NCBI RefSeq assembly: GCF_900218065.1
Contig: NZ_OBMU01000001.1
Coordinates: forward strand, 2,327,483 to 2,380,759
Direction: 5' to 3'
Length of the DNA: 53,277 nt
DNA from: Novosphingobium sp. Chol11
GTDB lineage: Bacteria > Pseudomonadota > Alphaproteobacteria > Sphingomonadales > Sphingomonadaceae
Of this stretch, positions 44,333 through 53,144 are shown piece by piece. Position numbers and translations under genes: made by a program. How positions within the stretch are numbered: the stretch's first letter is position 1; every line of letters starts with the position of its first letter. A model generated the notes under the pieces. The model worked only from the letters and a program-made list of their open reading frames with translations, was not told the DNA's origin and searched no databases.

Positions 44333-45460
44333 ATGAAGCTCGAGCGGAAAAGCGTAAAGCCTGTTGGCATCGGCGTCGCCATTTTGTCGCTGCTGGCGCT
44401 TGCTGGCGGACTGGCGGTGCGCGCGGCGGACCCGGCGCCCGGCTATCAGGTGACGGCGCCTTCGGGGGTGAGCGAAGCGGATCTGCGCGCGGCGATCGAT
44501 CCGCTGTTCGAGGGCGAGGAGGATGTCGGCGAGACGCGGGCACTGATCGTCATGCACCGGGGCGAGATTATCGCGGAACGCTATGCGGTCGGGTTCGGGC
44601 CGGAGACGAAACTGCTCGGCTGGTCGATGGGCAAGAGCGTAACGGCGGTGCTGGTCGGGTTGATGGTCGCGGATGGGCGGCTGGCGCTCGATTCGCCTGT
44701 GCCGGTCGCGGCGTGGGGCCAGCCGGGCGATCCGCGCGGGCGGATCACGCTGCGGCAACTGCTCGCCATGACGTCAGGGCTGGACCATGTCGAGGACGAC
44801 GAGCCGCTGGCGCAGGCCGACACGGTGCGCATGCTGTTCACCGATGGCGCGCAGGACATGAGCAGCTTTGCCGAGGCCAAGCCGCTCGCCCATGCGCCGG
44901 GGTCGCGCTTTTCCTATTCGACCGGCAACACGCTGATCCTCGGCGACCTGATGGCGCGGATGCTGACGAGCAATCCCGATCCCGATGCGCGGCGGCAGGC
45001 GATGCAGACCTTTATCGACGGGCGGCTTAAGATCCCGGCAGGGATCAGGAGCCTGACGGTGGAATATGACGCGGCGGGCACGATGATCGGCGGCAGCTTC
45101 CTGCACATGACCGCGCGCGATTATGCGCGATTTGGCGAACTGCTGCGCAACCATGGGCGTGGCCCCAATGGACATCAGATCGTGCCTGAGAAGTGGGTCG
45201 ATTTCATGCGGACCCCCTCTCCCCGCAATCCCGCCTATGGCGCGCATCTCTGGCTGAACCGGGAGAGCGACGAGAGCGCACTGATGCCGGGAGACGCGCC
45301 GCGCAGCCTGTTCGGCTGTGTGGGGCACGGCGGGCAATATATATTGGTGTCGCCGGGGCAGTCATTGACGGTGGTGCGGATTGGGGCGTCACCGGACAAG
45401 GAACAACGCGCAGCGCTCAAGCAGGCGCTGGCGAGATTGATGCGGCTGTTTTCGGCGTAA
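44333..45460 (+). CDS. Serine hydrolase, beta-lactamase/transpeptidase-like fold (class C type)
   Basis: This 375-residue exported enzyme has an N-terminal hydrophobic anchor and the three active-site elements of the penicillin-binding fold: SMGKS (SxxK), YSTGN (YxN-like) and HGG in place of KTG. RQLLAMTSGLDH and FSYSTGNTLILGDLM are typical of the 6-aminohexanoate-dimer hydrolase/esterase-like group. The substrate is unknown and an antibiotic-resistance role is not suggested. ATG at 44333 is preferred over GTG at 44315. Confidence 0.85.
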   Translation: MKLERKSVKPVGIGVAILSLLALAGGLAVRAADPAPGYQVTAPSGVSEADLRAAIDPLFEGEEDVGETRALIVMHRGEIIAERYAVGFGPETKLLGWSMGKSVTAVLVGLMVADGRLALDSPVPVAAWGQPGDPRGRITLRQLLAMTSGLDHVEDDEPLAQADTVRMLFTDGAQDMSSFAEAKPLAHAPGSRFSYSTGNTLILGDLMARMLTSNPDPDARRQAMQTFIDGRLKIPAGIRSLTVEYDAAGTMIGGSFLHMTARDYARFGELLRNHGRGPNGHQIVPEKWVDFMRTPSPRNPAYGAHLWLNRESDESALMPGDAPRSLFGCVGHGGQYILVSPGQSLTVVRIGASPDKEQRAALKQALARLMRLFSA

Positions 45461-45530
45461 GGTTTAGACGTGTACGGGTGCCGCTATATTCTGACGGCCG
45501 GAGCGGCACTGCGGCCTGAAAGGCAAGTGA

Positions 45531-45560
45531 GGGGCCTCGACAAGCTTAGCCCGAACGGGG
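45531..45560 (-). repeat. Short intergenic repeat, copy 2
   Basis: This is the inverted copy of the unit at 7948-7975, with two base differences in the 28-base core (CTAAGC for CTGAGC, GAGGCC for GAAGCC). It lies just after the serine hydrolase gene, between two convergent genes, the same setting as copy 1. Confidence 0.7.
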
Positions 45561-45579
45561 TGGCCGAAAGTCGGCTAAT

Positions 45580-45870
45580 TTAGGTCGATGCGCGAGTGGT
45601 CAAAGGTCGAACCAGGCCAAAGCGGCCGAGCAGTTGCCACCATCGGCGAAGCGGTTGCTTTAGAGGCGGGTCGATCGGCGATATGCGATGCACGTCCAGC
45701 AGGTCGAAGCCCGACCGCCTTCCTTCGACCTTCACTCGCATTCCCAGATAGCGCCGGGCAGATCGAGGCGCGTCCAGCTGCCAGATGCCACCGCCATCCG
45801 TTTCCAACGCACAGCCCCATCGGCCCGGGCGCAATATTCCGGTTTCCACATGACATAGGCCTCTAGGCAT
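45580..45870 (-). CDS. DUF5818-like protein
   Basis: This 96-residue protein has the block TGILRPGRWGCALETDGGGIWQLD, then ARRYLGMRVKVEGRRSGFDLLDVHRI, which matches small beta-rich DUF5818 proteins common in sphingomonads (an OB-like 'G-x-W-x-L' strand pattern). No function is known. The gene starts six bases after the stop of the upstream unknown gene, so they form a pair. Confidence 0.65.
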   Translation of the reverse strand: MPRGLCHVETGILRPGRWGCALETDGGGIWQLDAPRSARRYLGMRVKVEGRRSGFDLLDVHRISPIDPPLKQPLRRWWQLLGRFGLVRPLTTRAST

Positions 45871-45876
45871 CCGGGT

Positions 45877-46176
45877 TCATCCCGGAAGCCGATGGCGGCG
45901 CAGTTCGGCAGTGCCATCTAAGGCTGACAGGCGATCGAAGATGGCGCGCTTGAGCAGCGGCGATGCGTGGATCAGATGTTGAAGTTCGCGGATCGCGCCA
46001 TCGATCACGCCCTTGTCATAGTCACTGACTACGGTGCGGCGCGTGGATGGCGGCGTTGGATCGACGAAGAAGCATATGCTGTCCTGTTCGCCCGCCAAAA
46101 GCTCTACATGATGCTGCCTGAGCCGATCGATCAGCATGTCGGCGACATATTGTTCCCATTTCATATCCGTGCCCAT
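45877..46176 (-). CDS. Protein of unknown function
   Basis: I do not recognise this 99-residue soluble protein. It begins MGTDMKWEQYVADMLIDRLRQHH and has a helical second half (KGVIDGAIRELQHLIHASPLLKRAIFDRLSAL) with the central block SICFFVDPTPPSTRRTVVSDYD. The start may be the ATG at 46176 or 46164; the frame is open further into the autotransporter terminator, which argues against a longer form. It pairs with the DUF5818-like gene. Confidence 0.55.
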   Translation of the reverse strand: MGTDMKWEQYVADMLIDRLRQHHVELLAGEQDSICFFVDPTPPSTRRTVVSDYDKGVIDGAIRELQHLIHASPLLKRAIFDRLSALDGTAELRRHRLPG

Positions 46177-46219
46177 CTTCCAACGCTGGAGGTCTGTCCC
46201 GCACTCAACAGGTGAGCCC

Positions 46220-46250
46220 AAAAAAAGGGCGCGCCGAAATCGACGCGCCC
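46220..46250 (-). terminator. Rho-independent terminator after the autotransporter gene
   Basis: On the minus strand a GGGCGCG / CGCGCCC stem with a ten-base loop is followed by seven T. It starts about 20 bases after the autotransporter stop. Confidence 0.88.
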
Positions 46251-46270
46251 AGTGCATGAGGAGAGTTGGA

Positions 46271-49200
46271 TCAGAAACCGAAGCTGATACCGCCGCGGAT
46301 CTGAGCCAGGCTGTTGTGCCCGCCGAAGCCGTAGCCACCGGACAGGAACAGGTTGACGCGCTTGTTCACAGAAGCGTCGATACCCAGTTCGATCAAGCCA
46401 TGACCATCGGGGTCGACGCCCTTCAGGTTGAAGGCGTTGCCGCCGCCCACATATTGGACGGTGCGGTCGCTGCCGATGTTGCCCTGGAAGCTGTACTGCA
46501 CCTTGGCATAGGGGCGGTATGCGACGCCTTCGACGTCGCCCAGCAGGGCACCCGCCTTCACACCGATGACCGGCGAGAAGACCGTCTTCGACGCATCATC
46601 CACACGCAGACCGATGCCTGCGCCACCTTCTTCGGTGAAGCCGTTCATCGACCAGCGGCGCAGAGCCAGCTTACCATAGGGCGTCACGACCAGACCGTTG
46701 CCAGCCGCGAAGTCATAGCCCAGTTCCAGGCTGGCATCCCATTGCGAGCCCTTGAAGTCGCCTTCGATGGTGCGGGCAAGCAGGGTCAGGTCGCGTTCGA
46801 CTTCGAACTTCGAGAAGCCGTAGGCGAACTGGAAGCTGCCGTAGAAGGGACCAAAGCCCTGGGTCGCATAGGCACCGATGGTGTAGGTGCGGACCTGCGC
46901 TTCTTCCGGCGAACCCTTGGCCGAAACGTCATGCTGACCATAGCCGAAGCCGATGCCGAAGGCGCCGTCTTCCTGATAAGCGACGTCGATACCGAAGGCG
47001 CCACCATAGCTGTTGGTCTTGATCTTCGACGCGCCCGAGCGGGTGCCGCCCGTCTTGGCGAAGTTGGCCGAGGGGTTGAACCAGATTTGGGTGCCCAGAG
47101 CCTCTCCATAACCGCGACGCGCCGCCAGACGGCTGACCGTGGTGTTGAAGACGGCGTTCTGATCCACCGCAGCAAGCGAACCGTAGATTTCCGCCGAGGA
47201 AAGCTCGTTGAAGACCTGCGCCGCCTGTGCGCTGTTGAGGCGCCAGTCGAGGCCAGCCGCGATGTTCGCGATGTCCTGCGCATTGGCGATCTCGGTCGCG
47301 GTGGCAAAGCCGTTGCCGCCGGCAGCGTCCGTTTTAACGCGGGCGATGACGTCAGCAAGCGCGCTGTCCAGACCCACAGCCGCAGCAGCCGCGTTGCGGT
47401 TGGTCGCGCCAACAGCATAGCTGTTGCGGGTCGCTTCGATCGACACGGTCTTGGCAGCCGTGTCATGCGTCAGGCCGAAGGTCACGAACTGCGAGTTCAG
47501 CGACGAGGTAGCCGTTGCCGTGACATCACCCGTACCCGTGTAGGTGAACAGCGTGTAGCCGTCGCCCGTGGAATAGAGGCTGTCCTTCGACACGGTCACC
47601 GCGACCTTGCCAGCGAGGTTCAGGTTCCCGTCCACCGTGACGAATGACGGGGTCGAGAAGACACCGGCATTTTCCGGAGTGGTGAAGTAGGGAATGCCCA
47701 CGCCGCCAGTGATCGGGCCCAGAACTTCCGGAGCCGTGCCGCCATTGGCAATGGTGAGGCCGTTGCGGATCAGCGAAGGATTGACGCCCACGACCGTCGT
47801 GCCGGTGGCACTCTGGGTGTAGTTGCCCTGCTGATAGACTTCGATGCCCTTGATCGCTTCCGGACCCGAGCTGACGATGCTGTTGCCGACCGTGCGGATG
47901 ACGGTGGGCTCGCGACGGCCGATGACCAGGGTCGCATCATTGTTGATGTTGCCCTTGATCCCGAAGACCGCATCGTCCGAAGCCGTGCCCAGCTGAAGCT
48001 CGCCAGCCTGCACGTTGAGGTTGCCGACGTCCATCGTCCAGGCAGCAGGCGTGGAGCCTTCAGCCGGGACATATTCGGCACCCGTCACGACGAAGGTGCC
48101 AGCACCGGTCTTGTTGACGGTATTGACGCCAAGCACGCGAACCGCCGTCGGACCGAACAGGCCTTCAGCATCTTCCGGCAGGGTCGCGACCGGCGTGAAG
48201 TCGGCCGCTGCGGTCGAACCCGCGAGCTTGAGTTCGCTGGCCCCCAGGAAGCCAGCGCCGTTCAGGTTGACCGTGGTGTTGGTCAGGAACGCACCGCTGT
48301 CATCGCGCTGGGCGTCGATGTCGCCGAGCGTGATCGAGCCATTGTTGAGGTTGATCGTGGCGTTGATGTCAGCCGTTTTGACGGCGGCTTCGCCACCGAC
48401 AGTCAGGTTGAATGCAGCCGGATCGACCTGTGACGAGTCAAGCGGAACGCCCGCGCCCGAAACCAGCGAGGCAAGATCAGAGGCAACTTCGCTCTGTGTC
48501 GATACAGCACCCGTCACGGTGAAGCCGCGGGAGATGCCGTTCTGGTCAACCGTGTAGGTTTGAGCAGACGGAGCGGCGGTGACGGTGACGGCCGTCGTAT
48601 TGACGGTCGCATCGACAGTGGCCGTGCCGCTGAACACCGACCCGCCGAGCGTCGTGGTGCCCGTCAGGATGCCGTTGTTCGTGACAGCACCGGTGACGCC
48701 TTCCAGTTCTACGTCACCGAACGCGATACCGTTGTTGGTGAAGCTGGCGTTGCCGCCGACCGGAGCCGCCGTGATGCTTGCCGCGATGGTGCGTGTGCCA
48801 GCATTGGTCGGGTTGGTGTCGGTGATCGTCGCCGTGCCGCCCTGATCCAGCGCGGAAACGCTGAAGACATTGCCTGCGCCGAGTGTACCGGCTGAGCCAT
48901 TGTTGACGAACGAGGCAGAGGTGAGGCCTTCAACATCGACATCGCCAAGGACGGTTCCGTCGTTCGTGACCGAGGCCGCCGCGCCGACTGGCTGATCAGT
49001 GAGCGTCCTCACGATGCTGACGGGAGTGAAGCCGTCCGCCGCATAGGTGGTGACGACTTCCTGGCTGCTGTCGAAGCCGACGCTGCGGGCAGACAGGGTG
49101 CCGCCAGAGCCGTTGTCGGCGTCGCCGATGACACTGCCTTCGCCGATCGCGATCGAGGCACCGCCCACGCCAAAAGCCGAGACGTTGCCCGCTACGCTGG

Positions 49201-51151
49201 GCACGCCCTGCTGCGACGGCGCGTCCACGACAACCGAAGCCTGGCCGCCTGCCGAGGTCAAGCTGCTGCTGTCGCTGCTGGTGGTCAGCGTGTCGATGCC
49301 GCCAGCGACGGTGTAATTGTCAACGCTCTCGCTATTGGAGAGGTCGGTGCGGGACGAGGCAGATACCGATCCACCAACCGAGCCGGTGATGTTGGCGCTT
49401 GCGTTGCCGAACGCCGAAACGACGGTGGCACCGAGATCGATGCGTCCGGCATTGTTGAGCGTTGCGTTGCCAGCAACGGCAGGTGCTGCTTCCGTCGAGG
49501 TGGTGGTGACAGTAGCTGTACCATCCCCAGCGGCGTCCACCGTGCGCGTTGTGGAGGTGGTGAATGCCACGTCAGCGGGCGTCGAGACGAAGGGCCCTAT
49601 CTGCGCGGTGCTCACGAAGACGTTGCCGCCAACGGACGCGTCGGCGCCGATGTCGGCAGATGCCGCAGCGCCACCCGAGACATTCACGCTGCCGCCCACA
49701 TTGGCCGCACCCTGAAGCGCCACGGAAGCTGCGCCGCCGGTCTGGCTCTGGGTGAACTGCGTGCTCGCGGACGAACTGGTCCCCTGCAGGACGCCAGCGT
49801 CGTAGGTATCGGTGCTTTCCGAGTTGGTCGTCACATTGATGGCGAAACCCTGGCTGGTCGAGCTGACATTGCCGGAGATCTGGCCGCCATTGACGTTCAC
49901 CACGCTGCCAGCGTTGCCAAAGGACGTCACATCGCCATTGCGGCCGGAATCGCCAGGAGCAACCGTGCCGCTGACGTTTACGGTGCTGGTGCCGCCGGTG
50001 GAGGCGAAATCAGTGGTGTCGACGCTGGTGGCGACCACCGTGCCGGTGCCCGCGCCATCGCGCGAGTCGGTAGCAACGTCCGTGCTTGCAGTGGCCTGCG
50101 ATATGCCCTGCGCGGTGGACGACACGTCGCCATAGACGCTGCCGCTGACGGTGGCCGTGCTGTTGGCGGCGGAGAACTGGCTGACGCTGCCGTCATTGCC
50201 GGTGCCGAAGTTCAACGAGCCGTTGATGCCTGCATAGGTGCCAGTGACATCGCCGCCGATGATCTCGCTCGAGCTGCTGGACTGCGTGGTCGTGGTCGTT
50301 CCCGAGACCGTCACCGTGGGTCCAGTGCTGGTCGAGACCGTGCTGCCGCTCGAAGCGGTGGTCTGACCCAGGACCTGGCCATTGTTCCCGACGGTGACCG
50401 CGCCTGTGCCCGAAGCAGCATCGACGTCGCCGCTGATACGTCCAGCGGCCGCGTTGGTGATCGAGATCGCGCCATCCGTGGTCGCAGTCAAGGCGTCGCC
50501 GCCGACCAAGCCGCTGTTGGCCAAAGTGACAGAACCGGTCGTTGCCGCGCCGACCAGGTCGCCAACGACAGAACCGTTGTTGGTGACCGCGACGTTCGCG
50601 GTGCCCAGGGCCGAGCCAATGAGGCTGCCGCTCACTTCGCCCGCCGGGCCATTCACCAGCGCCACATCGCCATAGGCCGAACCGACGACGTTGCCGTCCA
50701 CGACAGCATTGTTGGTGATCGAAGCCGTGCCGCCGAAGCCGTTCGCGCTGATGCTGCCTGCTACTTCGCCATTATTGGTGGCGGTGAAGCTGTTCGCGGC
50801 AGCCGTGCTTCCGACGCCGCCAAAGGCAATACCTGTCACCCGGCCGTCATTGGTCAGCGAAACCGCACCGTCGCCTTCGCCAGCCGCATAGCCGCCCGCG
50901 ACGAAATCATAGCCGACGGCGCCGCCAGTGATGTCAGCCCCAGCGGCGATCGTGACGTTCAGATCGGGATTGGCAGGCGTCGGGATCGCTGCATCGATGT
51001 CGGCGTTCACTGCAGCCGCCGTACCTGCGCCGGTTGGCACATTCACAGCGGCAGGAGCGGCAGAGGCTCCGCTGGCGTTGGCGAGGAGCGCCATCGCCGG
51101 CATCGAGGCTGACAGTAGCAGCATCCGATGCAGTTTCGAGTTAGTTCTCAT
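46271..51151 (-). CDS. Large autotransporter (type V secretion) with beta-repeat passenger
   Basis: This 1626-residue protein is secreted to the cell surface. It has a signal peptide (to about residue 32, GASA-AP), a passenger of about 1300 residues made of short repeats of the form VTNNGxVxGDVxG (Thr, Ser, Val, Ala, Gly, Asn-rich, almost no Cys), a linker region resembling autotransporter-associated repeats (NKTGAGTFVVTGA), and a C-terminal barrel (about the last 270 residues, from AARRGYGEALGTQIWFNP) ending GGISFGF. The passenger should form a parallel beta-helix; no protease motif is seen, so an adhesive or structural role is likely. AGGGGAAAG precedes the ATG. The gene is complete. Confidence 0.9.
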   Translation of the reverse strand: MRTNSKLHRMLLLSASMPAMALLANASGASAAPAAVNVPTGAGTAAAVNADIDAAIPTPANPDLNVTIAAGADITGGAVGYDFVAGGYAAGEGDGAVSLTNDGRVTGIAFGGVGSTAAANSFTATNNGEVAGSISANGFGGTASITNNAVVDGNVVGSAYGDVALVNGPAGEVSGSLIGSALGTANVAVTNNGSVVGDLVGAATTGSVTLANSGLVGGDALTATTDGAISITNAAAGRISGDVDAASGTGAVTVGNNGQVLGQTTASSGSTVSTSTGPTVTVSGTTTTTQSSSSSEIIGGDVTGTYAGINGSLNFGTGNDGSVSQFSAANSTATVSGSVYGDVSSTAQGISQATASTDVATDSRDGAGTGTVVATSVDTTDFASTGGTSTVNVSGTVAPGDSGRNGDVTSFGNAGSVVNVNGGQISGNVSSTSQGFAINVTTNSESTDTYDAGVLQGTSSSASTQFTQSQTGGAASVALQGAANVGGSVNVSGGAAASADIGADASVGGNVFVSTAQIGPFVSTPADVAFTTSTTRTVDAAGDGTATVTTTSTEAAPAVAGNATLNNAGRIDLGATVVSAFGNASANITGSVGGSVSASSRTDLSNSESVDNYTVAGGIDTLTTSSDSSSLTSAGGQASVVVDAPSQQGVPSVAGNVSAFGVGGASIAIGEGSVIGDADNGSGGTLSARSVGFDSSQEVVTTYAADGFTPVSIVRTLTDQPVGAAASVTNDGTVLGDVDVEGLTSASFVNNGSAGTLGAGNVFSVSALDQGGTATITDTNPTNAGTRTIAASITAAPVGGNASFTNNGIAFGDVELEGVTGAVTNNGILTGTTTLGGSVFSGTATVDATVNTTAVTVTAAPSAQTYTVDQNGISRGFTVTGAVSTQSEVASDLASLVSGAGVPLDSSQVDPAAFNLTVGGEAAVKTADINATINLNNGSITLGDIDAQRDDSGAFLTNTTVNLNGAGFLGASELKLAGSTAAADFTPVATLPEDAEGLFGPTAVRVLGVNTVNKTGAGTFVVTGAEYVPAEGSTPAAWTMDVGNLNVQAGELQLGTASDDAVFGIKGNINNDATLVIGRREPTVIRTVGNSIVSSGPEAIKGIEVYQQGNYTQSATGTTVVGVNPSLIRNGLTIANGGTAPEVLGPITGGVGIPYFTTPENAGVFSTPSFVTVDGNLNLAGKVAVTVSKDSLYSTGDGYTLFTYTGTGDVTATATSSLNSQFVTFGLTHDTAAKTVSIEATRNSYAVGATNRNAAAAAVGLDSALADVIARVKTDAAGGNGFATATEIANAQDIANIAAGLDWRLNSAQAAQVFNELSSAEIYGSLAAVDQNAVFNTTVSRLAARRGYGEALGTQIWFNPSANFAKTGGTRSGASKIKTNSYGGAFGIDVAYQEDGAFGIGFGYGQHDVSAKGSPEEAQVRTYTIGAYATQGFGPFYGSFQFAYGFSKFEVERDLTLLARTIEGDFKGSQWDASLELGYDFAAGNGLVVTPYGKLALRRWSMNGFTEEGGAGIGLRVDDASKTVFSPVIGVKAGALLGDVEGVAYRPYAKVQYSFQGNIGSDRTVQYVGGGNAFNLKGVDPDGHGLIELGIDASVNKRVNLFLSGGYGFGGHNSLAQIRGGISFGF

Positions 51152-51306
51152 TCGTCTTTCCCCTAGTCATCGTGCAAAGCCGCGAAGCCAAGCGGCGCAG
51201 GGGAGAAGGCCCGGGGCGACACCAGCCCGGCCTTTCCGCATCTAAATGCGCGGTGAAAAATCCCCTTCACCCCCTGCACAACGCCAGACGCACTTCGCGT
51301 GCGTGT

Positions 51307-51461
51307 GCGCAACTTGCGCAAACGTCCTATGCGCAATCCCTTTTCTTCGCAACGGCTTTTTGCGGTAGCGCAAACAGAAGCGCAAATGACTCCGAATTTA
51401 TGAGCTTTTGTCTCCGCATCGGAGGGATTTGGATGAATTTTCTAGATATTCATGTGCGCAA
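51307..51461. promoter_or_regulatory. Cluster of GCGCAA boxes between autotransporter and regulator genes
   Basis: The 459-base divergent gap (51152-51610) has no gene I can support. It contains GCGCAA at 51307, 51316 (as palindrome TTGCGCAA, 51314-51321), 51331, 51368, 51380 and 51456, a TTCGCAA at 51346, and the inverted TTTGCGC at about 51546. A hexamer is expected far less than once per strand here. This suggests cooperative operator sites, perhaps for the adjacent S24-like regulator; that link is inference. Confidence 0.55.
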
Positions 51462-51610
51462 ATTGTATAGATGTTCAATATGCAATTGGCAGGTTTGCAG
51501 CGGAAATGTGAAGCCCTCTAAAAACCATTGATAGGAGGCCGGGCGTTTGCGCGGCTGCCGTTTCTATCGAAGTGGTCACACCGGTGTGCCCAGAGCAGGC
51601 GCGGAACAAC

Positions 51611-52342
51611 ATGCCTTTTGACTATGAATGGGATCAGCAGAAAGCGCGCGGGCTGATCAGTTGCCTGATCGAGGAAACCGGCCTTTCCGCGACCGAAGTC
51701 GCGCGGCGATCAGGCTTGTCACCATCGACGCTCACTCGGATCTACCCCACGCCATCGGTCGGCTATTCCCTCTCCGCCCGAAGCATTGCCAAACTCAGGG
51801 AAGCCTTTCCCGAGCCGTTTGCCATGTGCGAGGCGCGGGGCAGCGTGGCTTCGATCCCGAGCCACAGCCATATGGTGAAAGAACGGCCGCTGCCCTTTGC
51901 GATGCCTGGTGATCGATCGATACCCGTCTATGCCGCTTCGCTCCTGTTCCCCGACGACGACAGCATATCGGTCGCAAATGATCTGGAAATCTGGGAAGGC
52001 GACTTTACGCAACCGGCTGCCTACATGCCTGCTCCGTTCGGCCGTGGCGACGCCAACCGCTATTTCGCCATCTACATCCCCAGCGAGGCCATGGAGCCAC
52101 GCTTCCGGGCTGGTGAGCGCGTGATATTGGACAGGATCAAGCCTGCGTCCATCGATACAGATGTGATCGTGCAACTGCGCGACGACGACGAACGGTCCTT
52201 ATGGACGATCGGCAAGCTGAGCGCCCGGGACCGCAACCTGATCGGCCTGACGCAATATAAGGATCGGGTGACCGCCTCCATTCACCGCAGCAAGGTGCGG
52301 CATATCTTTCCCATCATAGCGATGCTCGACGACGAAGCCTGA
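51611..52342 (+). CDS. LexA/CI-like regulator: helix-turn-helix plus S24-type domain lacking the cleavage serine
   Basis: This 243-residue protein has an N-terminal helix-turn-helix (LSATEVARRSGLSPSTLTRIY, about residues 25-45) and a C-terminal S24/LexA-like beta domain. The domain holds YIPSEAMEPRFRAGERVILD, which aligns with GDSMEP in LexA, UmuD and CI: the nucleophilic Ser is Ala (A160, before M161). It therefore should not self-cleave after DNA damage and may instead respond to a ligand or act as a fixed repressor. ATG at 51611 fits the domain start. It diverges from the autotransporter gene. Confidence 0.82.
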   Translation: MPFDYEWDQQKARGLISCLIEETGLSATEVARRSGLSPSTLTRIYPTPSVGYSLSARSIAKLREAFPEPFAMCEARGSVASIPSHSHMVKERPLPFAMPGDRSIPVYAASLLFPDDDSISVANDLEIWEGDFTQPAAYMPAPFGRGDANRYFAIYIPSEAMEPRFRAGERVILDRIKPASIDTDVIVQLRDDDERSLWTIGKLSARDRNLIGLTQYKDRVTASIHRSKVRHIFPIIAMLDDEA

Positions 52343-52355
52343 GGTCAGCGCGGCT

Positions 52356-53144
52356 CTACAGCAAAAATTGCCCCTCTATTACCGTGCGGCAGGCTCCGGT
52401 CAGGGTGACGCGGTCGTCTTTCAGTTGGCAACTCATACTGCCGCCGCGTGGTGAGGCTTGAACGGCGCTGAGCTTCGTCTTGTCGAGCCGCTCGGCCCAG
52501 AAGGGAGTGAGCAGGCAGTGCGCTGAACCCGTCACGGGGTCCTCGTCCACGCCGCCGCCCGGCACGAAGACGCGGCTGATGATGTCGCTGCCTTCGCCTG
52601 GAGCCGTCGCGATGAGCATGATGTCGCCCAGCGCTTTCAGAGCCGCATAGTTGGGCTGGAGCGCGCGGATCGCCGCAGCATCGGGGAAAAGGAAGAGGCT
52701 ATAGCCGCCGCCGCGCCAGTGGGACTCGATGGGGGCGCCGCCTAGCCCGGCGGCAAGGTCAGGCAGCGCTCGCGGCTCCATGTGCCAGGCGGGCAGCGAG
52801 AGGGCATAGCCGTCGCGATCCCTTGCCACCGTGAGGACGCCTGCATGCCGGGTGCGGAAGCGAAGCGCGGTGCGGCCGCCCATCAGCACATGGCCGCTCG
52901 CGAGGGTAGCGTGGCCACACAGCTTTACCTCGACCGTGGGCGTGAACCAGCGCAGCGCATAATCGGCGTCCGGATCATCAGGCAAGGGAACGGTGAAGGC
53001 GGTTTCCGACAGGTTGTTTTCCGCCGCGATCGCCTGAAGCGTCGCATCGTCGAGCCAGCGGCCGAGCGGCATCACAGCGGCCGGATTGCCAGTGAAAGGC
53101 GCGTCGGCGAAGGCGTCGACCTGGGTGAAAGGAAGGCTGGTCAT
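52356..53144 (-). CDS. PhzF family isomerase/epimerase-like protein
   Basis: This 262-residue protein of the PhzF fold starts LPFTQVDAFADAPFTGNPAAVMPLG and has NNLSETAFTV (the catalytic Glu region), LRWFTPTVEVKLCGHATLASGHVL and GVDEDPVTGSAHC, all conserved. PhzF itself isomerises a phenazine precursor, but most members outside phenazine producers have unknown substrates, and no phenazine genes are seen here. ATG at 53144 matches the family start. It is convergent with the S24-like regulator. The last 130 bases of the window show no gene. Confidence 0.9.
   Translation of the reverse strand: MTSLPFTQVDAFADAPFTGNPAAVMPLGRWLDDATLQAIAAENNLSETAFTVPLPDDPDADYALRWFTPTVEVKLCGHATLASGHVLMGGRTALRFRTRHAGVLTVARDRDGYALSLPAWHMEPRALPDLAAGLGGAPIESHWRGGGYSLFLFPDAAAIRALQPNYAALKALGDIMLIATAPGEGSDIISRVFVPGGGVDEDPVTGSAHCLLTPFWAERLDKTKLSAVQASPRGGSMSCQLKDDRVTLTGACRTVIEGQFLL

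Noticed and set aside
44333..45460. Beta-lactamase resistance gene
   Set aside because: The SxxK and YxN-like motifs are shared by many esterases and peptidases, and HGG replaces KTG; nothing points to antibiotic hydrolysis.
46136..47647. 503-residue open frame on the plus strand over the barrel of the autotransporter
   Set aside because: It is antisense to a strongly supported gene, has no recognisable domain, and is the kind of long frame expected opposite a GC-rich coding strand.
46271..51151. Repetitive DNA that could be read as a CRISPR array or tandem satellite
   Set aside because: The repeats are imperfect, protein-level and in frame within one intact autotransporter gene; there are no identical direct repeats with unique spacers.
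52356..53144. Phenazine biosynthesis
   Set aside because: PhzF-like proteins are widespread without phenazine synthesis, and no other phz gene is present.
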